Assembly (NCBI GenBank): GCA_041571855.1
Contig: JBFFTH010000040.1
Coordinates: forward strand, 1-14,455
DNA from: JACKOF01 sp041571855
Lineage (GTDB): Bacteria > Pseudomonadota > Gammaproteobacteria > Pseudomonadales > Porticoccaceae
Direction: 5' to 3'
Length of the DNA stretch: 14,455 nt
Part shown: piece after piece, positions 13,657-14,455 of the stretch
Numbering within the stretch: the stretch's first letter is position 1
Layout: every line of letters begins with the position of its first letter
Notes under the pieces: generated by a model
Databases searched by the model: none
The model's input: only the letters and a program-made list of their open reading frames with translations
What the model was told of the DNA's origin: nothing
Program-made: the position numbers and the translations under genes

Positions 13657-14455
13657 CTGAAATGCAGGGTAACGCAGGTGCTGCCAGCTGGCGCGACTAT
13701 CTGGAGTTGACCAAGCCGAACGTGGTCGCACTGATGATCCTTACCACGGTCATTGGCATGCTGTTGTCAGTGCCCGGGATGGTGCCCATCAGGGTGCTGG
13801 TATTGGGAAATCTGGGCATCGCGCTGTGCGCGGGTTCTGCAGCGGCCATCAACCACCTGGTGGATCGCAAGGTCGATACCCACATGGCCAGAACCTTTAA
13901 TCGCCCCCTTGCCCAGGGTCGGGTTGCGCCCGGACAGGCGCTTGCCTTTGCTGCCGTGCTGGGCGCGGTTGGCATGTACGTGCTGTTTGCCTATATCAAT
14001 GCGTTGACGGCCTGGCTGACCCTGGCCTCACTGATTGGTTATGCAGTGATTTACACTCTCTTTCTGAAGCGTGCCACGCCGCAGAACATTGTGATTGGCG
14101 GGCTGGCTGGTGCGGCGCCGCCGCTGTTGGGGTGGACGGCAGTGACAGGAGAAATACACGGTCATGCCCTGCTGCTGGTGCTGATTATTTTCGTCTGGAC
14201 GCCGCCGCACTTCTGGGCGCTGGCAGTACACCGCAAGGTGGAATACGCCAAGGCTGATATCCCGATGCTGCCGGTGACTCACGGCGAGAAGTACACCAAA
14301 CTGCACATCCTGCTCTATACCCTGATGTTGGTGGTGGTGACCATGCTGCCGTTCGTTGTCGGCATGAGCGGCTGGCTCTATGTCGTTTCTGCGCTTGCTC
14401 TCGGTTTGGGATTCCTCTATTGGGCTGTGGTGCTGATGGTCGGGAATAATCCCCG
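13653..14455 (+). CDS. ctaB: Heme O synthase (protoheme IX farnesyltransferase), 3' end outside window
   Basis: CtaB transfers a farnesyl group to protoheme to give heme O, the substrate of the neighbouring CtaA. The window holds the first 267 residues; the family is usually about 290-310. The frame is open to the last base. It is a multi-helix membrane protein of the UbiA superfamily. The first Asp-rich motif is NHLVDRKVD (67-75), followed by NRPLAQGR; the second is YAKADIPMLPV (198-208) with Asp202. TPPHFWALAV and GGLAGAAPPLLGW are further signatures. The start overlaps the ctaA stop by four bases, with GGGCAGG just upstream. Confidence 0.96.
   Translation, partial: MTEMQGNAGAASWRDYLELTKPNVVALMILTTVIGMLLSVPGMVPIRVLVLGNLGIALCAGSAAAINHLVDRKVDTHMARTFNRPLAQGRVAPGQALAFAAVLGAVGMYVLFAYINALTAWLTLASLIGYAVIYTLFLKRATPQNIVIGGLAGAAPPLLGWTAVTGEIHGHALLLVLIIFVWTPPHFWALAVHRKVEYAKADIPMLPVTHGEKYTKLHILLYTLMLVVVTMLPFVVGMSGWLYVVSALALGLGFLYWAVVLMVGNNP

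Noticed and set aside
1..14455. Mobile elements, CRISPR arrays, tRNA genes, toxin-antitoxin or defence genes
   Set aside because: I looked for repeated units, transposase motifs, tRNA-like cloverleaf sequence and paired small genes and found none; all sizeable coding space is taken by core metabolic and respiratory genes.

Overview
The window is a stretch of ordinary bacterial chromosome, about 55-58% GC by eye. It most likely comes from an aerobic gammaproteobacterium of the Pseudomonas/Cellvibrio/marine gamma type. I infer this from protein sequences closest in memory to Pseudomonas-like homologues (TsaC, the LysM-family protein, DUF2909, Pseudomonas-type heme A synthase), a YheV-family zinc ribbon, and two gene clusters that I recall in similar order, but apart, in Pseudomonas: LysM-dprA-tsaC-hemF-aroE and coxB-coxA-cox11-coxC-DUF2909-surf1-sco-like-ctaA-ctaB. 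I see no mobile element, CRISPR array, tRNA, rRNA or phage gene, and no shift in base composition that would suggest transfer.

Left part (1-4843, all + strand): the 3' end of a LysM-family gene, then dprA (DNA uptake and recombination), purE (purine synthesis), tsaC (tRNA t6A), hemF (aerobic heme synthesis) and aroE (shikimate pathway). Spacing is tight from purE onward. purE is the unexpected member; its motifs differ from the usual enterobacterial/Pseudomonas PurE and no purK lies beside it. The dprA leader carries two copies of GGGAGGAG and one complement, so the ribosome binding site could be masked or exposed. A perfect 12-bp all-G/C inverted repeat lies in the first codons of tsaC.

Middle (4840-6609): a gamma-class carbonic anhydrase-like gene on the minus strand shares a CTAG double stop with aroE. 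It is divergent from a small zinc-ribbon gene of the YheV type, with overlapping -10 elements between them. An unrecognised helical protein of 217 residues follows on the minus strand, divergent from the cytochrome oxidase genes.

Right part (6610-14455): a cytochrome c oxidase cluster. coxB (subunit II with a fused C-terminal cytochrome c, caa3 type), coxA (subunit I, all metal ligands and D/K channel residues present), cox11/ctaG (CuB insertion) and coxC (subunit III) end at a strong hairpin. A small two-helix membrane protein (DUF2909 type) on the minus strand separates them from a second + strand group: SURF1, a Sco-like thioredoxin-fold protein, ctaA (heme A synthase) and ctaB (heme O synthase, cut by the window end). 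Together these give enzyme subunits, copper delivery and the heme O to heme A pathway, with hemF upstream supplying protoheme precursor. I found no clearly new system. The best leads are the dprA leader, the atypical purE, the Sco-like protein without the copper histidine, and the unrecognised protein next to coxB.
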